Positions 21,906-33,335 of a stretch of DNA of 64,000 bases are shown piece after piece (the stretch's first letter is position 1; every line of letters starts with the position of its first letter). Both the position numbers and the translations under genes were made by a program. This DNA comes from Gambelia wislizenii (Eukaryota; Chordata; Lepidosauria; Squamata; Crotaphytidae): the NCBI GenBank assembly GCA_030847615.1, contig JAUMIR010000003.1:59009001-59073000 (forward strand), read 5' to 3'. The notes under the pieces were generated by a model that was not told where the DNA came from, searched no databases, and saw only the letters and a program-made list of their open reading frames with translations.

Positions 21906-22258
21906 AAATACATGAATAGTCAAGAAAATAGATACAAGAAGAGGAAATTATTAGACAAGTAACTTTCTGGTTTCAGGTAGGGTTCTCTCTTAGCTTTTAG
22001 AGGGACAACCCTGGATTTGCTTGGTAGTGTCCCATCCAAGTACTGACTAGGCCCAGCCTAGTTTAGTTTTCAAAATCAAACAAAAGCAAGTGTTTTCCGG
22101 GTGGTGTGTTGGCATTATTCAGGATAGAATGGTGGCACATTTTTGGTGGCTTTATTCTGGTAGTAATCATTGCTTGGGTTGTCAATTCCCTGTTCAGTTC
22201 AACAAAGCAGGCTAGCTCTACATGGAAATTCTCAGATGATATAAATGGATCTGATTTA

Positions 22259-22879
22259 GGAGATTATCAGATGGGGACAAAAAAAAGCATCCCCGTTTCG
22301 CTATGTTCTTTCCCGCCCCTCTCCCATCCCCGTCCCGGCACACAAATGAAAAGTTTCAGACTTACCTTATCATGTGTCTGTCCCCTCCCCTCGGCAGCCC
22401 AGGAGTGAATGGAGCTCAAATGGAGCTGCATTCATTTCCTGGTTTGAAATCCCAGGTCGTTCTCACGAGAGGACGAACGCACAAGAAATTCAAAAATAAA
22501 ATGTAAAAGAAAGATCCAAAAGTGACAGCAAGCACAAAAACACACTTTAAAAAATACAAGTAACCTGGGGGAAGGTACAAAAAAGTGTATCACTTACCTT
22601 GATCTCCCAATTGCACCCAGAAATGTTTGGCACAGACCATCCACTGATGCTGGCATTGCGGTAGCATAATGGGACACCTTTTCACTCACCCATTCTTCCA
22701 TTACATAAATGGAATGGGCAATCTATTCATGGCTTAGCTTGTGAATAAAAAGGAGCACTGGCAGAATGGGAGCAGCACAGAAGCATGATGACTCGGGAAC
22801 ATTGTCATCTGAAAGGAAAGCCCTTTTGCGATCTCCTGGCATCGTTGTCATGCCATATTTAGCCAGTATGATAATCTCC
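22259..22879 (-). mobile_element. Nonautonomous DNA transposon, long form (family A, copy 4)
   Basis: The left end GGAGATTATCAGATGGGG and the right end AGTATGATAATCTCC are inverted repeats, flanked by perfect TTA direct repeats (22256-22258 and 22880-22882). Its body is the reverse complement of the long form at 7.1 kb: AAATGGAGCTGCATTCATTT and TCTCACGAGAGGACGAACG match CATTTGGAGCT and CTCATGAGAAT arms there. The TTA duplication is the best evidence for a PIF/Harbinger-like transposase. Confidence 0.78.
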
Positions 22880-23024
22880 TTAGTAGTCAGAAGAGTTTAA
22901 TGCTAGGAATTCCACATACCATCACTGCATTAGATCAATGATCACATCATTTTTTGTTTTTTGTTTTTGTTTTTGGGATACCTTTGTTATAAGGATAAAT
23001 TACAGGGTTTCTTTCTAAATGTCT

Positions 23025-23026
<2 letters not shown>

Positions 23027-23058
<32 letters not shown>
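23027..23058. repeat. (CA)n microsatellite
   Basis: About sixteen CA units. Confidence 0.97.
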
Positions 23059-23060
<2 letters not shown>

Positions 23061-24165
23061 CCCCACTTGCAGACTAGTCTACTATGCCCTCAATGATGTA
23101 TATCCCTCCTCACATAGTATATCCTTTTGTTGCTCTTGTTTACTACCTAACTGGAGGAAGAGTTGTTTGTGAAACTTGGCAGTTTTCTGATGTTTAATTA
23201 GTCCTGATAATTCTTTATAAAATTATAAGTACTATATTTTTTCTGAAGAAATACTTTTTCAAAAATCTCCCTTCGTTAATTTTCCAGGCTCTAGTCTAAA
23301 CATTTGCATTAATTTTTTGTCGGTAGTATTCCTGAGCAATATTTACCCTTTACGTTAGCCTTAACACAAATATGGGTCATGTTGTTTGTTTTACTTCAAA
23401 TGAAAAGGCCATAAAGTTCTTTTTTTATCCACAAGAAGGCCAGACATGAATACAGGAATTTTCTTTACCTTCTATACTCTGATTTGGTCCTTGTATCAGT
23501 AATACTCCGGGAATGCTTGTACCCTTGGCCCATTGATGCCCTCCTCCTTCTTGGCGATGGAGATAGGAGTCCGGGAGCTATCTCTAAAGGAGGAGGCTGT
23601 TTTGGTTTTGTTCACCAAATCAGTAGCCTTGTTTTCAGAACAAAATGTCACAGATGGGAATAATAGCTCCTGAGAGTGAGAACTAAACTAGCTCACTGTG
23701 TAATGGACCTATGATAAATGTCGCCTCTGTGGTTTGACCGCACCAAAACAACTTGGCATTCTGAAGCAATTAATATGCTAGCATTGGAGATCACTGTGGT
23801 GGGAGGAAAGAAATCAAATCTAGATAAGTGACTTGCAGCTGGGGCAGGTCAGGTTCACTGTGAAGGACCTGGGCCACATTTTCATGTGAATCTAAATAGG
23901 AGGTGGATGAATGACTGATAACATGAGGTACAGGGGACATAGTCTTCCATTCTGGAATTCTGATTTCATTGACATTCCATGGGTTTGCCCTTTCCTTGTT
24001 TCCAAGAAATAATAGCACTTAATCTATTTCCTTTGTACCATTATCTGGGTGACACAACAGTCATGCAAATGAGTCTAGAATTGATCATAGGAACTAGAAC
24101 TGTTAAATCAGTGGAACATTTCTCATGATGTGTTGAGCAATATAATTCTAGACCTCAAAATCACT
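23059..24165. other. Unique sequence
   Basis: No recognised element, exon or RNA. Confidence 0.4.
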
Positions 24166-24220
24166 AGTCTCTCTCTCTCTCTCTCTTACACACACACACA
24201 AACACATACACACACATATA
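24166..24220. repeat. Compound (CT)n-(CA)n microsatellite
   Basis: About ten CT units followed by interrupted CA units and a short AT run. Confidence 0.95.
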
Positions 24221-24639
24221 TGAGATGCTCAATCCCAGGAAATTATCTTCCAAATGTTGTACACAACTAGTGAGGAGCCCAGGTCCTCACTTGTTCTTAA
24301 GTAGCTGAAAGGCCTCATCTTTGAACTGTACAAAATGATTATCTGCATAAAATTCTATGCAAGATTACTAACCTGTGCATAGAAAATCATATTCTTGTTT
24401 CATGTTCAGTTCCTTCAGAGAACCCTGGGAACTAGATAGTTCTGTGGGGAGAGGGAATGAGAATCTTGAAACAGCACATTCCCATTACTCTGATTGGTAT
24501 GAAACCAGCTTGTAGCACAGAAATACCCAGAACTCTTGAACTTCAAAAGTAAGCTTCCATGTGGCATGAAGGAGGTAGGGTGAGGTGGTGGGTAGACTTT
24601 GACAGTCTGTTGAGGACAAGAACATAGAAGGAATTAGGG

Positions 24640-24890
24640 CCATTGACACTGCACAAATATAGTGCTATATTCCACTTTAAGTGCTGTGACACATCGTATG
24701 GAATCCTGGGGCTTGAAGTTTGGTTAGGCACTAGTGTTCTCTGGCTAAGAATTCTCCATGTCTCTCCCCAAACTACCAATCCCAGGATTCCATGGGATGT
24801 TTCCATGCCAGTTACAGTGGAATATAGTGCTAGAATTCTGTAGTGTGACAGTGGAATATAGTGCTAGAATTCTGTAGTGTGAACGAGCCT
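24640..24890 (+). mobile_element. Palindromic nonautonomous DNA element (family B, copy 3)
   Basis: The arms are complementary: TATAGTGCTATATTCCACTT on the left against GTGGAATATAGTGCTAGAAT on the right, and ATGGAATCCTGGGGCTTG against AATCCCAGGATTCCATGGG inside. The right end has a perfect 34-bp tandem duplication (24814-24847 and 24848-24881). Confidence 0.75.
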
Positions 24891-25455
24891 CCAGTTATGT
24901 ATTCTCTATGCTGGTTCCTATATTCTTAATGTTCTGACTAAATACCTACATGTAGTGAGAGTGCCCAAATGCTATCAAAATTTAAGATCTGAGCCCTTTT
25001 CAAACATTATGCCCCTCATATGATGAGCTGGAACAAGTGTGTTAAGTCTGCTCCCTCTGTCAGATCATCATGCCTTCCCTGTTGCCAGTGGTGAAATGGT
25101 GAATTTTTGAGTATCAGTACTCACTATAACAGACTCCATAGCCACACCCCTTACGAGTGTCCAAAAATGTAGATGACTATGTTGATCCACATCTCTAGCA
25201 GTTTTTATTGCTATCAGGATTGTATGCTTTGTAAAGCTTATGGGTCCCAAATACCTCTTCAAGATATGAATATTTTTGATTAAAATATGGACAGTTCTAG
25301 ACAAAAACATGCCTGCTGGATAATATCAACCCGCTTCCCACACAGCTGTTGTGAGGATTGCAGCTAAACTCAGAGTGGACAGGGAAGCTTGCGTGAGTGG
25401 CAGGTAATGCCATCATTGCTGCTAATCAAAATCTTCTGGCTTTTGGATCCTACAC
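24891..25455. other. Unique sequence
   Basis: No feature recognised. Confidence 0.4.
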
Positions 25456-25459
25456 TATC

Positions 25460-25493
<34 letters not shown>

Positions 25494-28460
25494 CTAAGAC
25501 AATCGGGGTGGCTCCAACAATTAAAACATTATAATAATGACTAAAAACACCACCCACCCCCACCCTCCCCCATAAAAAGACATTTAACACTATAAAATTA
25601 AAATCATCTAACTAAAAACACATTAAAAACAAATATATACATGATTTAAAAAGCCAGGAGGCGCAGCTCCTGAGGCCGGGATCTAATCAGGAAAGGCCTG
25701 GTGAAAGAGATCCATCTTTAGTGCTTTTTTAAAGCTACTCAAGCTCATCAGCTAACGGATCTCGTTCGGCAGGCCATTCCATAAATTGGGGGCGATTACC
25801 AAAAAGGCCCTCTGGGAGGTTGCAGACAGCCTAGATTTTTTGTGGCTGAAGCAAATTCCTCCCAGAGGACTTGAGTGCGCAGGGAGGATTGTATGGGAGG
25901 AGGCGGTTCCGGAGATAAGTTGGACCCAAGCCATTTAGGGCTTTAAAGGTAATAATCAACACCTTATACTGGGCCCGAAAACTGATAGGCAGCCAGTGGA
26001 GAGATTTCAATACTGGAGTTATATGGACTCTCCGAGATGTTCCTGAGACCACTCTGGCTGCCATATTTTGTACCAACTGAAGTTTCCAGACCAAGCACGA
26101 GGGTAGCCCCATGTAGAGCACATTGCAGAAATCTAGGCGACAGGTTACCAGCGTGTGCACCACAGTCTCGAGGTCCCTTACTTCCAAGAAAGGGCGCATC
26201 TGGCGTATCAGCTGAAGCTGATAACAAGTGCTCCTGACCATCGCATTCACTTGACTCGTCATTTGAAGCAATGAATCAAGGAGCACCCCCAGACTGCGAA
26301 CACAGTCCTTAACAGAGAGCGTGACCCCATTCAGGACTGGAGGTTGCAACCCAACTCCTGGTTTCGGGGCCGCTACCGTGAGCACCTCCATTTTGTCAGG
26401 ATTTAATCTCAATCTGTTTTTCCTCATCCAGCCCATTACTGCTTTAAGACAGTCATTAAGAGGAGAAATGCCATTGGAATTCGAGGCCGATGATCGGGAC
26501 AAAGAGAAATAGATCTGGGTGTCATCAGCGTACTGATAACACTCAGCCATAACTCTGAATAATCTTAACCAGCAGCTTCATATAGATGTTAAACAGTATC
26601 GGGGACAGTATGGCACCCTGCGGAACACCACAAGTAAGCTCCTTTCTGCTGGAGCAGTTGTCCCTGAGCCGCACCTTCTGGGACCTGCCCGAGAGGAAGG
26701 ACCGGAACCACTGGAGCGCAGTGCCTCCAATTCCTAACCCACTCAGGCGATCCAGGAGAATGCCATGATCTATCATATCGAAAGCCACTGAGAGGTCCAG
26801 AAGCACCAACAGGAACACATACCCCTGTCGATGCTTAGACGCAGATCATCGGTCAAGGCAACCATGGCAGTCTCAACTCCAAATCCCGTCCTGAAGCCAG
26901 TTTGAAATGGGTCTAGATAATCAGTTTCATCCAAGACCACTTGGAGTTGAAGAGCAACTGCCCTCTCAATCACTTTGCTCAAGAATGGTAACATAGAAAC
27001 CGGCCTATAGTTGTTCATGTCCAGGGGGTCTAGGGAAGGTTTTTTCAGGAGCAGCCTAACCGCCGCTTCCTTTAATCAGGATGGAACACACCCTTCCCTG
27101 AGGGGTGCACTGATGATGTCCTTAAGGAACACCATCAAGGCACACACCCCCCGGATGGCCAGCCATGAAGGGCAAGGATCAAGAGGGCAGGTCATCTTCC
27201 TCACTCTACAAAGTAGCTTGTCCACGTCCTCGGTACTCACGGATTGAAATTGATCCCGTAAACTTACATCAGCCGAGTTGCTGGACACCTTGTCAATTGT
27301 TTCTGTCAAAATACTGGCATTTAAGTCAGCTCTTATCTGAGAGATTTTATCTGCAAAGTAGTTGTTAAATGCATCACAGCAGGCCGTTGCTTGGTTAAGC
27401 AATAGGTTCTGCGCAGGTATATCCCACGTCATCTCCCTAACCACCCTAAACAGCTCTGCTGGACAGGACTCTGCAGACGCAATATGTGCAGAGGAGAAGG
27501 ATCTCTGCGCTGCACGTATTGCCTCTTGATAGGACAGAAGAAAGTTCCTATGTCGAGTCCTGTCGGATACAAGTTGAGTTTTCCACCAGTTGCACTCTAG
27601 TCGTTGTCCAACCCACTTCATTTTCCTAAGCTCTGAAGTATACCATGGCTTACGGTTAGAAGCGGGTTGGAAAGGACGCTTGGGAGCGATCGTGTCGATA
27701 GCCTTGGTAAGATCGGTGTTCCAAGTATTAACCAAAGCTTCGACAGGGTCACCGGCGTTACCAACCATTAAACCCTCCAAGGCTTTCTGGAATCCTATTG
27801 GTTCCATTAGCCTTCAGGGGCAGACCATTCTAATGGGTCCACCACCCCCGGTGGGGCGGGAAGAGACTCTTAGTTCAGTCTTGACCAGGAAATGATCCGT
27901 CCATGACAATGCAGTGGTTTTAATAACCACTGCCCACGGATATTCCTGTTCCGTACTAAAGACCGCATCGAGAGTATGATCCGCACAATGTGTGGGCCCA
28001 ATGACCAATTGGGATAGGCCCATGTTTGTCATGGTTTCCATGAACTCCCAAGCTGCACCAGTCAGATTTGTCAAGCTGGTCTTGAGTGGAATGTTGAAGT
28101 CGCCCAAAATTAAAAGTCTGGGCGACTCCAACAGCAACTCTAAGACCAGCTGTGTCAGCTTGGTTAGGGAGTCTGCTAGACAACGGAGTGGTCAGTATAC
28201 TAGCAGAATCTCCAAACTATCCCTGGTCCTCAGGCTAAGGTACATACACTCAAAGTGGACTGTGTTTCGGACAGGTATCCTGGTCAAGGTCAGATTGTTC
28301 TTATAAACCAGAGCCACTCTGCCTCCCCACTCACTTCCCCTCACCTTCTCACTGACAGAATACCCGGCTGGGAGGGCCTGCACCCACGTGACAGCGCTAT
28401 CCTCTCCCAGCCAGGTTTCTGTGAAGCAAGCCTGGTTCCACTACACTACTGCCTTCCATG
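25456..28460 (-). mobile_element. Second L2-type LINE, long copy
   Basis: The minus strand carries a decayed element from the endonuclease start (TETWLGEDSAVTW, 28.43 kb) to a 3' end at the (ATA)n run at 25459-25491. Protein motifs differ clearly from the L2 element at 13.8-16.8 kb (QYADDTQIYF, LHWLPISFRAQYKVL, AFDMIDHGILLDRL), so two L2 subfamilies are present. It lacks ORF1 and the 5' UTR. Confidence 0.85.
25831..28440 (-). pseudogene. L2-type ORF2 remains: endonuclease plus reverse transcriptase
   Basis: In minus-strand order: TETWL and WGGRVALVYKNNLTLTRIPV (28.2-28.4 kb), then LLILGDFNIPLKT and TDHFLVKTEL of the endonuclease (27.8-28.1 kb). The linker and fingers region follows as one open frame of 243 codons (27076-27807). 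MNNYRPVSMLPFLSKVIERAV starts the polymerase (27.0 kb). LLVLLDLSVAFDMIDHGILL, CGVPQGAILSPILFNIYM (26.6-26.8 kb) and CYQYADDTQIYF (26.53 kb) carry the catalytic motifs. The C-terminal LKSLHWLPISFRAQYKVLI (26.0 kb) is typical of the L2 clade. Frameshifts separate each block, so no functional protein is made. Confidence 0.85.
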
Positions 28461-30049
28461 GATTGAGTGAGTGAGCTTCTGCAAGTACAGAAAGTTCTGT
28501 TCTTGGAGAGGGTTCCCATAATACTTACAAATGCTGATCTCCCAGGGCTTTAGATCACGTGGGAAACATCCATGAAGAGAGATAAGAAAGTAAGTAGAAA
28601 AAGGTGAATGTGTTAAATGTTCATTAAATTAACTAAATGTATTAGTTAATCATTAATACATTTAAATATATATATATGTCAATTACATTTAAATTAGAAG
28701 GGGGAAATGTTAACTATTGAGATGGAGAAGATATTAATATATATTACATTTTGCTGTTATTTAAATTTAAATTGAACACTTGTGTCAAAAGCTCTAACAG
28801 AAAGAAGATGAAAACTACCACCCATGATTTTACTCCCCTTTGGTTCTTATTTTGAGTACTGGAGAAAAGGAAAGAGCTGAACAATTTTTTGGAAAACCTT
28901 CTTTCTCATCTCTTCCCACCAACAACCCTTCCCCAGCTTTCTCTTTCCCTCCTTTAATCTCATTTCCTTCCCCATCCTCCATTTTCTTTAACTGATTGAT
29001 TCCCACATGGATGCCATGGAAGTCCAAACATCCCAGGGTCGAGAGTTTCAACATTCTATTTGTTGAATACAGACAAAGTGCCTGTAGGATGTTGTTGGTA
29101 CAGAACACAGGAGGATCATCTGGTTGCCAGGAAGATCATTCCTTCAAAACTGTTGGTTTAAAGTGTGTGTGTGTTTAATTTTGGAATTAACTAAACTAAC
29201 ATGCTCTAATTGTGAACTAAAATAAGTGCTTTGGATCTTGTGACCTAAAGTAATATTGTAATTCCCTATCCCTGAAGGACTAACAAAAAGCAAAGAATAG
29301 TTCTGCAAAATATATTAGAACTAGGCTGCAGGTATATAACCAGTTGGGAAATGTAAAATTCAGCTCTCTAGCACTGTCTCTCATTTAATTATTTAATATT
29401 TTAAATAACTAAATCCCAACTTAAAAGTAAATTTAAATCACCTTTTTACGTTGGAAGATTCCCAACTTAACCAGTCATTTCACTGATATAAGCTAGTTAG
29501 TCCCTGCCCAGCCCATTAGCAGAGAAGTCACTGTGCTGTAGATATTCATTTTTCCCTGCCCATAGAGGATACTGGTCCAGAAACAGAGGAAGTGAGACTA
29601 ATCAAAATGTCCCTTCTCTGCTTCTCACATGATGGCAAGCTTAAGGGGAGGGTCAGAGAAGAATGCCCACATAGTGCTTGTCATCCTGTTAGTGACACAC
29701 CCCAGCATAACATTAGCATATATCATGGGGGGGTCACTGAGGAAGAAGAAATTTGCCACCTGCTCTCTTGACCCCCAGCCCTCTTGAAAGTGACCTGGTT
29801 TGTGGGGAGCCCCCAACACAGCTATTTAGTGGACAGGAGCTTGCAGACAAACATCTAGCTACTGCCTATAGCTGGATGCACAATGATGATATCATCCTCC
29901 ATGACATCTGTGATCTCTGGGAAGTCCCAGTGGATAACTTGATCATTACACACATGGGGGAGGGGAGAGTTCCTTTAAGCTTCATCTCCACATGCAGGAC
30001 CTCAGCCAGTGTTGGGAAAATAGGAGAATGTTTCGAAGTATGTTCTATT
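28461..30049. other. Unique AT-rich sequence
   Basis: No exon or element recognised. A very AT-rich patch with an ATATATATATG run lies at 28660-28760. A pyrimidine-rich stretch at 28895-28990 is low complexity. Confidence 0.4.
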
Positions 30050-30196
30050 TGAAGTTTGTTTTATTTGAAGCTTACTTAATTTTAACCTGTTTTTACAATC
30101 TAATTATATTTTTGAATATTTGAATGTTATTGTTGTTAGCTGCCTTCAGCACCATGTTTTGGCAGAAAGGGGGGATATATGTTTAACAAATAAATG
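30050..30196 (+). mobile_element. LINE 3' tail fragment (L2 or CR1 type)
   Basis: TTGTTAGCTGCCTTCAGCAC followed by AGAAAGGGGGGATATATG and AACAAATAAATGAA is the usual tail layout of squamate L2/CR1-like LINEs. Too short for subfamily assignment. Confidence 0.5.
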
Positions 30197-30409
30197 AACC
30201 AAGCCTGCCTTTGATAAGGACCTCAAAGTGGTGCTGTTGTACAGTGACCACTCACTGTGGTGGCATTGAAAGTGACTGTTTTGCTTGGTCCTCTTAGCAG
30301 ATAACCTGGGCAAGTTGCTCTGCTCCCATTTGTCAGGGTGGGAGCAGAGAAAGTATAGGAGGATCAACCATTTGTTATTAGCTGATCTGTCAGATTAAGT
30401 GCATGAGGG

Positions 30410-30636
30410 GCCCTTTCACACCACACAGTTATAGGGTTATGATCACACTTGAATCACCATGGCTGCAACATATATGGAGTGCTGCGGTTTGTAGTTTAGT
30501 GAAGCACTAGAGTTTTATGGTTGAGAATTCTAGATACCCTCCTTAAATTGAAAATCCCAGGATTCTATAAGATGGAACAATGGTAGTTCAAGTGGAATCA
30601 TAGCACTATAATTGTGTAGTGTGAAAGTGTCAAAGA
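30410..30636 (+). mobile_element. Palindromic nonautonomous DNA element (family B, copy 4)
   Basis: CCCTTTCACACCACACAGTT at the left is complementary to AATTGTGTAGTGTGAAAGTG at the right. TGCGGTTTGTAGTTTAGTG and GAAAATCCCAGGATTCTATA form the inner arms. Confidence 0.75.
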
Positions 30637-32169
30637 TCATTTTCTCATGCACCTGAAGTCCCCCCCAATTTGAAGTCACCTCTCCTCATCTTCTTATTCC
30701 TCTTCTTCTTCCTCCTCTTCAGAAAAACAAACAAACCAGCCAACCAACCACAATACACCCAATCAACATAAATGCCTGTCTGCTAAAGGGTCAGGCTTGT
30801 GCATCCAGGTTCATACTCTAAGGAAACAGAGGGGCCATAGCAGGTGATGGCTGAATGAAATGAATGATTTGGTAATCTGTTGTACATTGTATTTTCTTAA
30901 CTGAAACAATTCTGCACTGACATCCCCCAGGTTCTGCTCGCAGCTACATGCCTATAATCTGGATTCTTCACTTGTTTATATTTTGTTGTTTGCTTTGTTT
31001 GGAATGTATCTTCATTAAACTTAATCATGTTGCATTTAAAAAAACAAACAAACAACAGCAAGAATAACTGAGAACCAAAGAGTGATTTGCATGAATTTAT
31101 GCAGATACAAGAAACAGCACCTGCAAATATGAATGCATCATATTCACTTACAATGTTCTGTCTTCTGTTTTAATTTTCTGAGTGAAACCTCTATAAACAT
31201 TCCACATTATATTGTTAACTTTCATTTTAGCCTGTTTCATGCCTGCAGTCTTAATATAAACAAAGGTGCTGACAGGAGATGGAGTTTAAACTGGTTCAAA
31301 TTTGAATCTGACTTATGATTTTCATCAGGGAAAAAAAAGACTAAACAGTTTAAACTGATTAAATTTTCTTAAAAGTGGCAGCTAAATATAATGAAAGCCA
31401 GTTGTGGCCTTTTATTTTTTAAAAAAAGGAAAGAAAAGGAAGAAAAGTGAATATCTGGACATTAGTGACGGACTGGTCTGTGTGATGAATTCCATTCCCA
31501 TGAAACAAAGAGTTAAAACAATTTCCGCTTCTCACAGGCTTCCACAAGGTAGTTTCAGTTTTCTAATTGTTAAAGGAAGTATTGGTGGGTTCTTTCCCCC
31601 TCCTCCTCAGAGTTCCTGATTAATAAACCTCTAAATCAGGAATGCCTTTTCAAGTTTCACTTGGCAAAGCGGGAGATTTTAGTAGGCAAAAGGGAAAGAT
31701 TCACATCTAGGGTCGAAGAACTAGTTTTTGATGTACTTAAGTTTAAATTCCAACAACATTAAAAGCCATAGTTTTTTCTTAGAACATTTGTTGGTATTAC
31801 TTTGTAAATCCCACAATAGCCATGATACAAGAGTTTGTGTGTGATGAAGAATCACATATGATCTGAACTACCAGGCAGGGGGAACACTGTCCTTGCTTAT
31901 TACATGGTTGCATGACAACACCTGCTGAACTTCCCTCTTCTACACAACCATTAAAGGTACAGGAATCCTCTCAAAGTTTCAGTCTGGCAACCCTGGCCTT
32001 CAAAAGGTTCATTGTTTTCCATGTACTCTGCAGTTGTCATTGACATTCATTGGCACATTTCCACTTATCCTAATCATTTCAGAAGTATCTTGTTCACACA
32101 AAAGACCTTGAGATAAAGCATAATGTTTAAGTGGTGCTTATGTCTTTACCTGCATTGGAAGCTGGTAGG
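30637..32169. other. Unique AT-rich sequence
   Basis: No element or exon recognised. An AAACAAACAAACC run (30726) and an A-rich tract near 31418 are low complexity. Confidence 0.4.
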
Positions 32170-32388
32170 TCTCTTTTACACTACACAGTTGTAGCACTTT
32201 GATACTACTTTAACTGTCATGACTCTATTATATGGAATCTTGGGATTTGCAGTTTTGTGAGATCTTTAGAATTTTCAGCCAGAGAACTGTAGTGCATCAA
32301 ATTACTACAAACTCCTGGATTCCTTCGGACGGAGCTGTGGCAGTTAAAGTGGTGTTAAAGTACAGCAATTGTGTGAAAGAGACCTTTT
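32170..32388 (+). mobile_element. Palindromic nonautonomous DNA element (family B, copy 5)
   Basis: GGTCTCTTTTACACTACACAG on the left is complementary to CAATTGTGTGAAAGAGACC on the right. CTTGGGATTTGCAGTTTTG and ACAAACTCCTGGATTCCTTC are the inner arms. One of the better preserved B copies. Confidence 0.8.
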
Positions 32389-32731
32389 AAACAAATCTAG
32401 ATAGTCATTCACATTATGTATACACAGAATTAATCAAAAGTGCATGTTTTTTCAATCCTCATTTTGATGGACTGGGCTATATTGGGAATCAATACTGCAC
32501 TGACATCCTCTTAATTCTATTTCATTTTTTAAAACTTTCAAGTTAGGTGTATATATCAGCAATTGTAAAACACATTTTAGTATCATATTTCCCATTATCA
32601 GACAGAAATACATTTACTAAAATGTATAAAATCAGTTGTATGACCTATAGAGTTATATCTGATACGATGAATTCTACTTCTAATGGAAGCTCAGATGCAT
32701 CTGCAGATGAGTGCAAACTTCAGAGGACAAC
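32389..32731. other. Sequence between a B element and the CR1 5' repeats
   Basis: No motif recognised. The true CR1 5' boundary could lie in here, because CR1 elements lack reliable target duplications. Confidence 0.4.
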
Positions 32732-33213
32732 TTCCTGCCAGAGAGAAGGAGAGCAGCTTCTGGACAGCAAGTTTCCTGCCAGTTTCCTGCCAGGGAGAAG
32801 AAGGAAGCAACTTCTGGACAGCCATTCTGACTGGGGAGATTAATTTTTTTTAAACTGTTGGGAGAGGCTGCTTGTTGCTGAGGGGCTTGAACTTCTGACC
32901 TTGCCCTTTTCCCCTCAAGAGCCTTCCTGTGAGTCACACCTCTGAGTCACACCTGTGAGTCAGCTAGCTCTATATAACTCCTTGCAGAGGCTTTCCAGGC
33001 CAGTTTCCTGCCAGAGAGAAGGAGAGCAGCTTCTGGACAGCAAGTTTCCTGCCAGTTTCCAGGCCAGTTTCCTGCCAGGGAGAAGAAGGAGAGCAGCTTC
33101 TGGACAGCCATTCTGACTGCTGAGATTGAATTTTTTTTAAAAACTGTTGGGAGAGGCTGCTTGTTGCTGAGTGGCTTGAACTTCTGACCTTGCCCTTTTA
33201 CCCTCAAGAGCCT
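32732..33213 (+). repeat. CR1 5' region tandem duplication
   Basis: Unit 1 (32732-32924, 193 bp) and unit 2 (33005-33213, 209 bp) are near identical. They begin TTCCTGCCAGAGAGAAGGAG, pass through GTTGGGAGAGGCTGCTTG and TTGAACTTCTGACCTTGCCC, and end CTCAAGAGCCT. Each holds internal sub-duplications of GTTTCCTGCCAG. An 80-bp spacer between them carries the AP-1-like motifs and TATA box. The layout resembles monomer-type 5' promoters known from mouse L1; that comparison is inference. Confidence 0.85.
32930..32977 (+). promoter_or_regulatory. Putative CR1 promoter: three TGAGTCA motifs plus TATA box
   Basis: The AP-1 consensus TGAGTCA occurs at 32930-32936, 32943-32949 and 32956-32962, exactly 13 bp apart, in copies of a CACACC/TGTGAGT unit. 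TATATAA follows at 32971-32977. A start 25-30 bp downstream would fall at the beginning of the second 5' repeat unit, about 330 bp before ORF1. Motif positions are read directly; promoter function is inferred. Confidence 0.5.
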
Positions 33214-33335
33214 GAGGCGCACGCCTAACGGCGCGCGAATTTCAGTAACCAAACAAAAATACAGCAGACCTAAAAGTACAGCTTAGCATTCTCAGCGTTA
33301 ACTAAGAGTTCTTAGATTACCTAAAAGCTCTCATC

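Noticed and set aside
22106..22408. Open frame with a hydrophobic start (WWHIFGGFILVVIIAWVV)
   Set aside because: It looks like a membrane segment, but the frame continues into the family A transposon, lacks start context and has no recognisable family.
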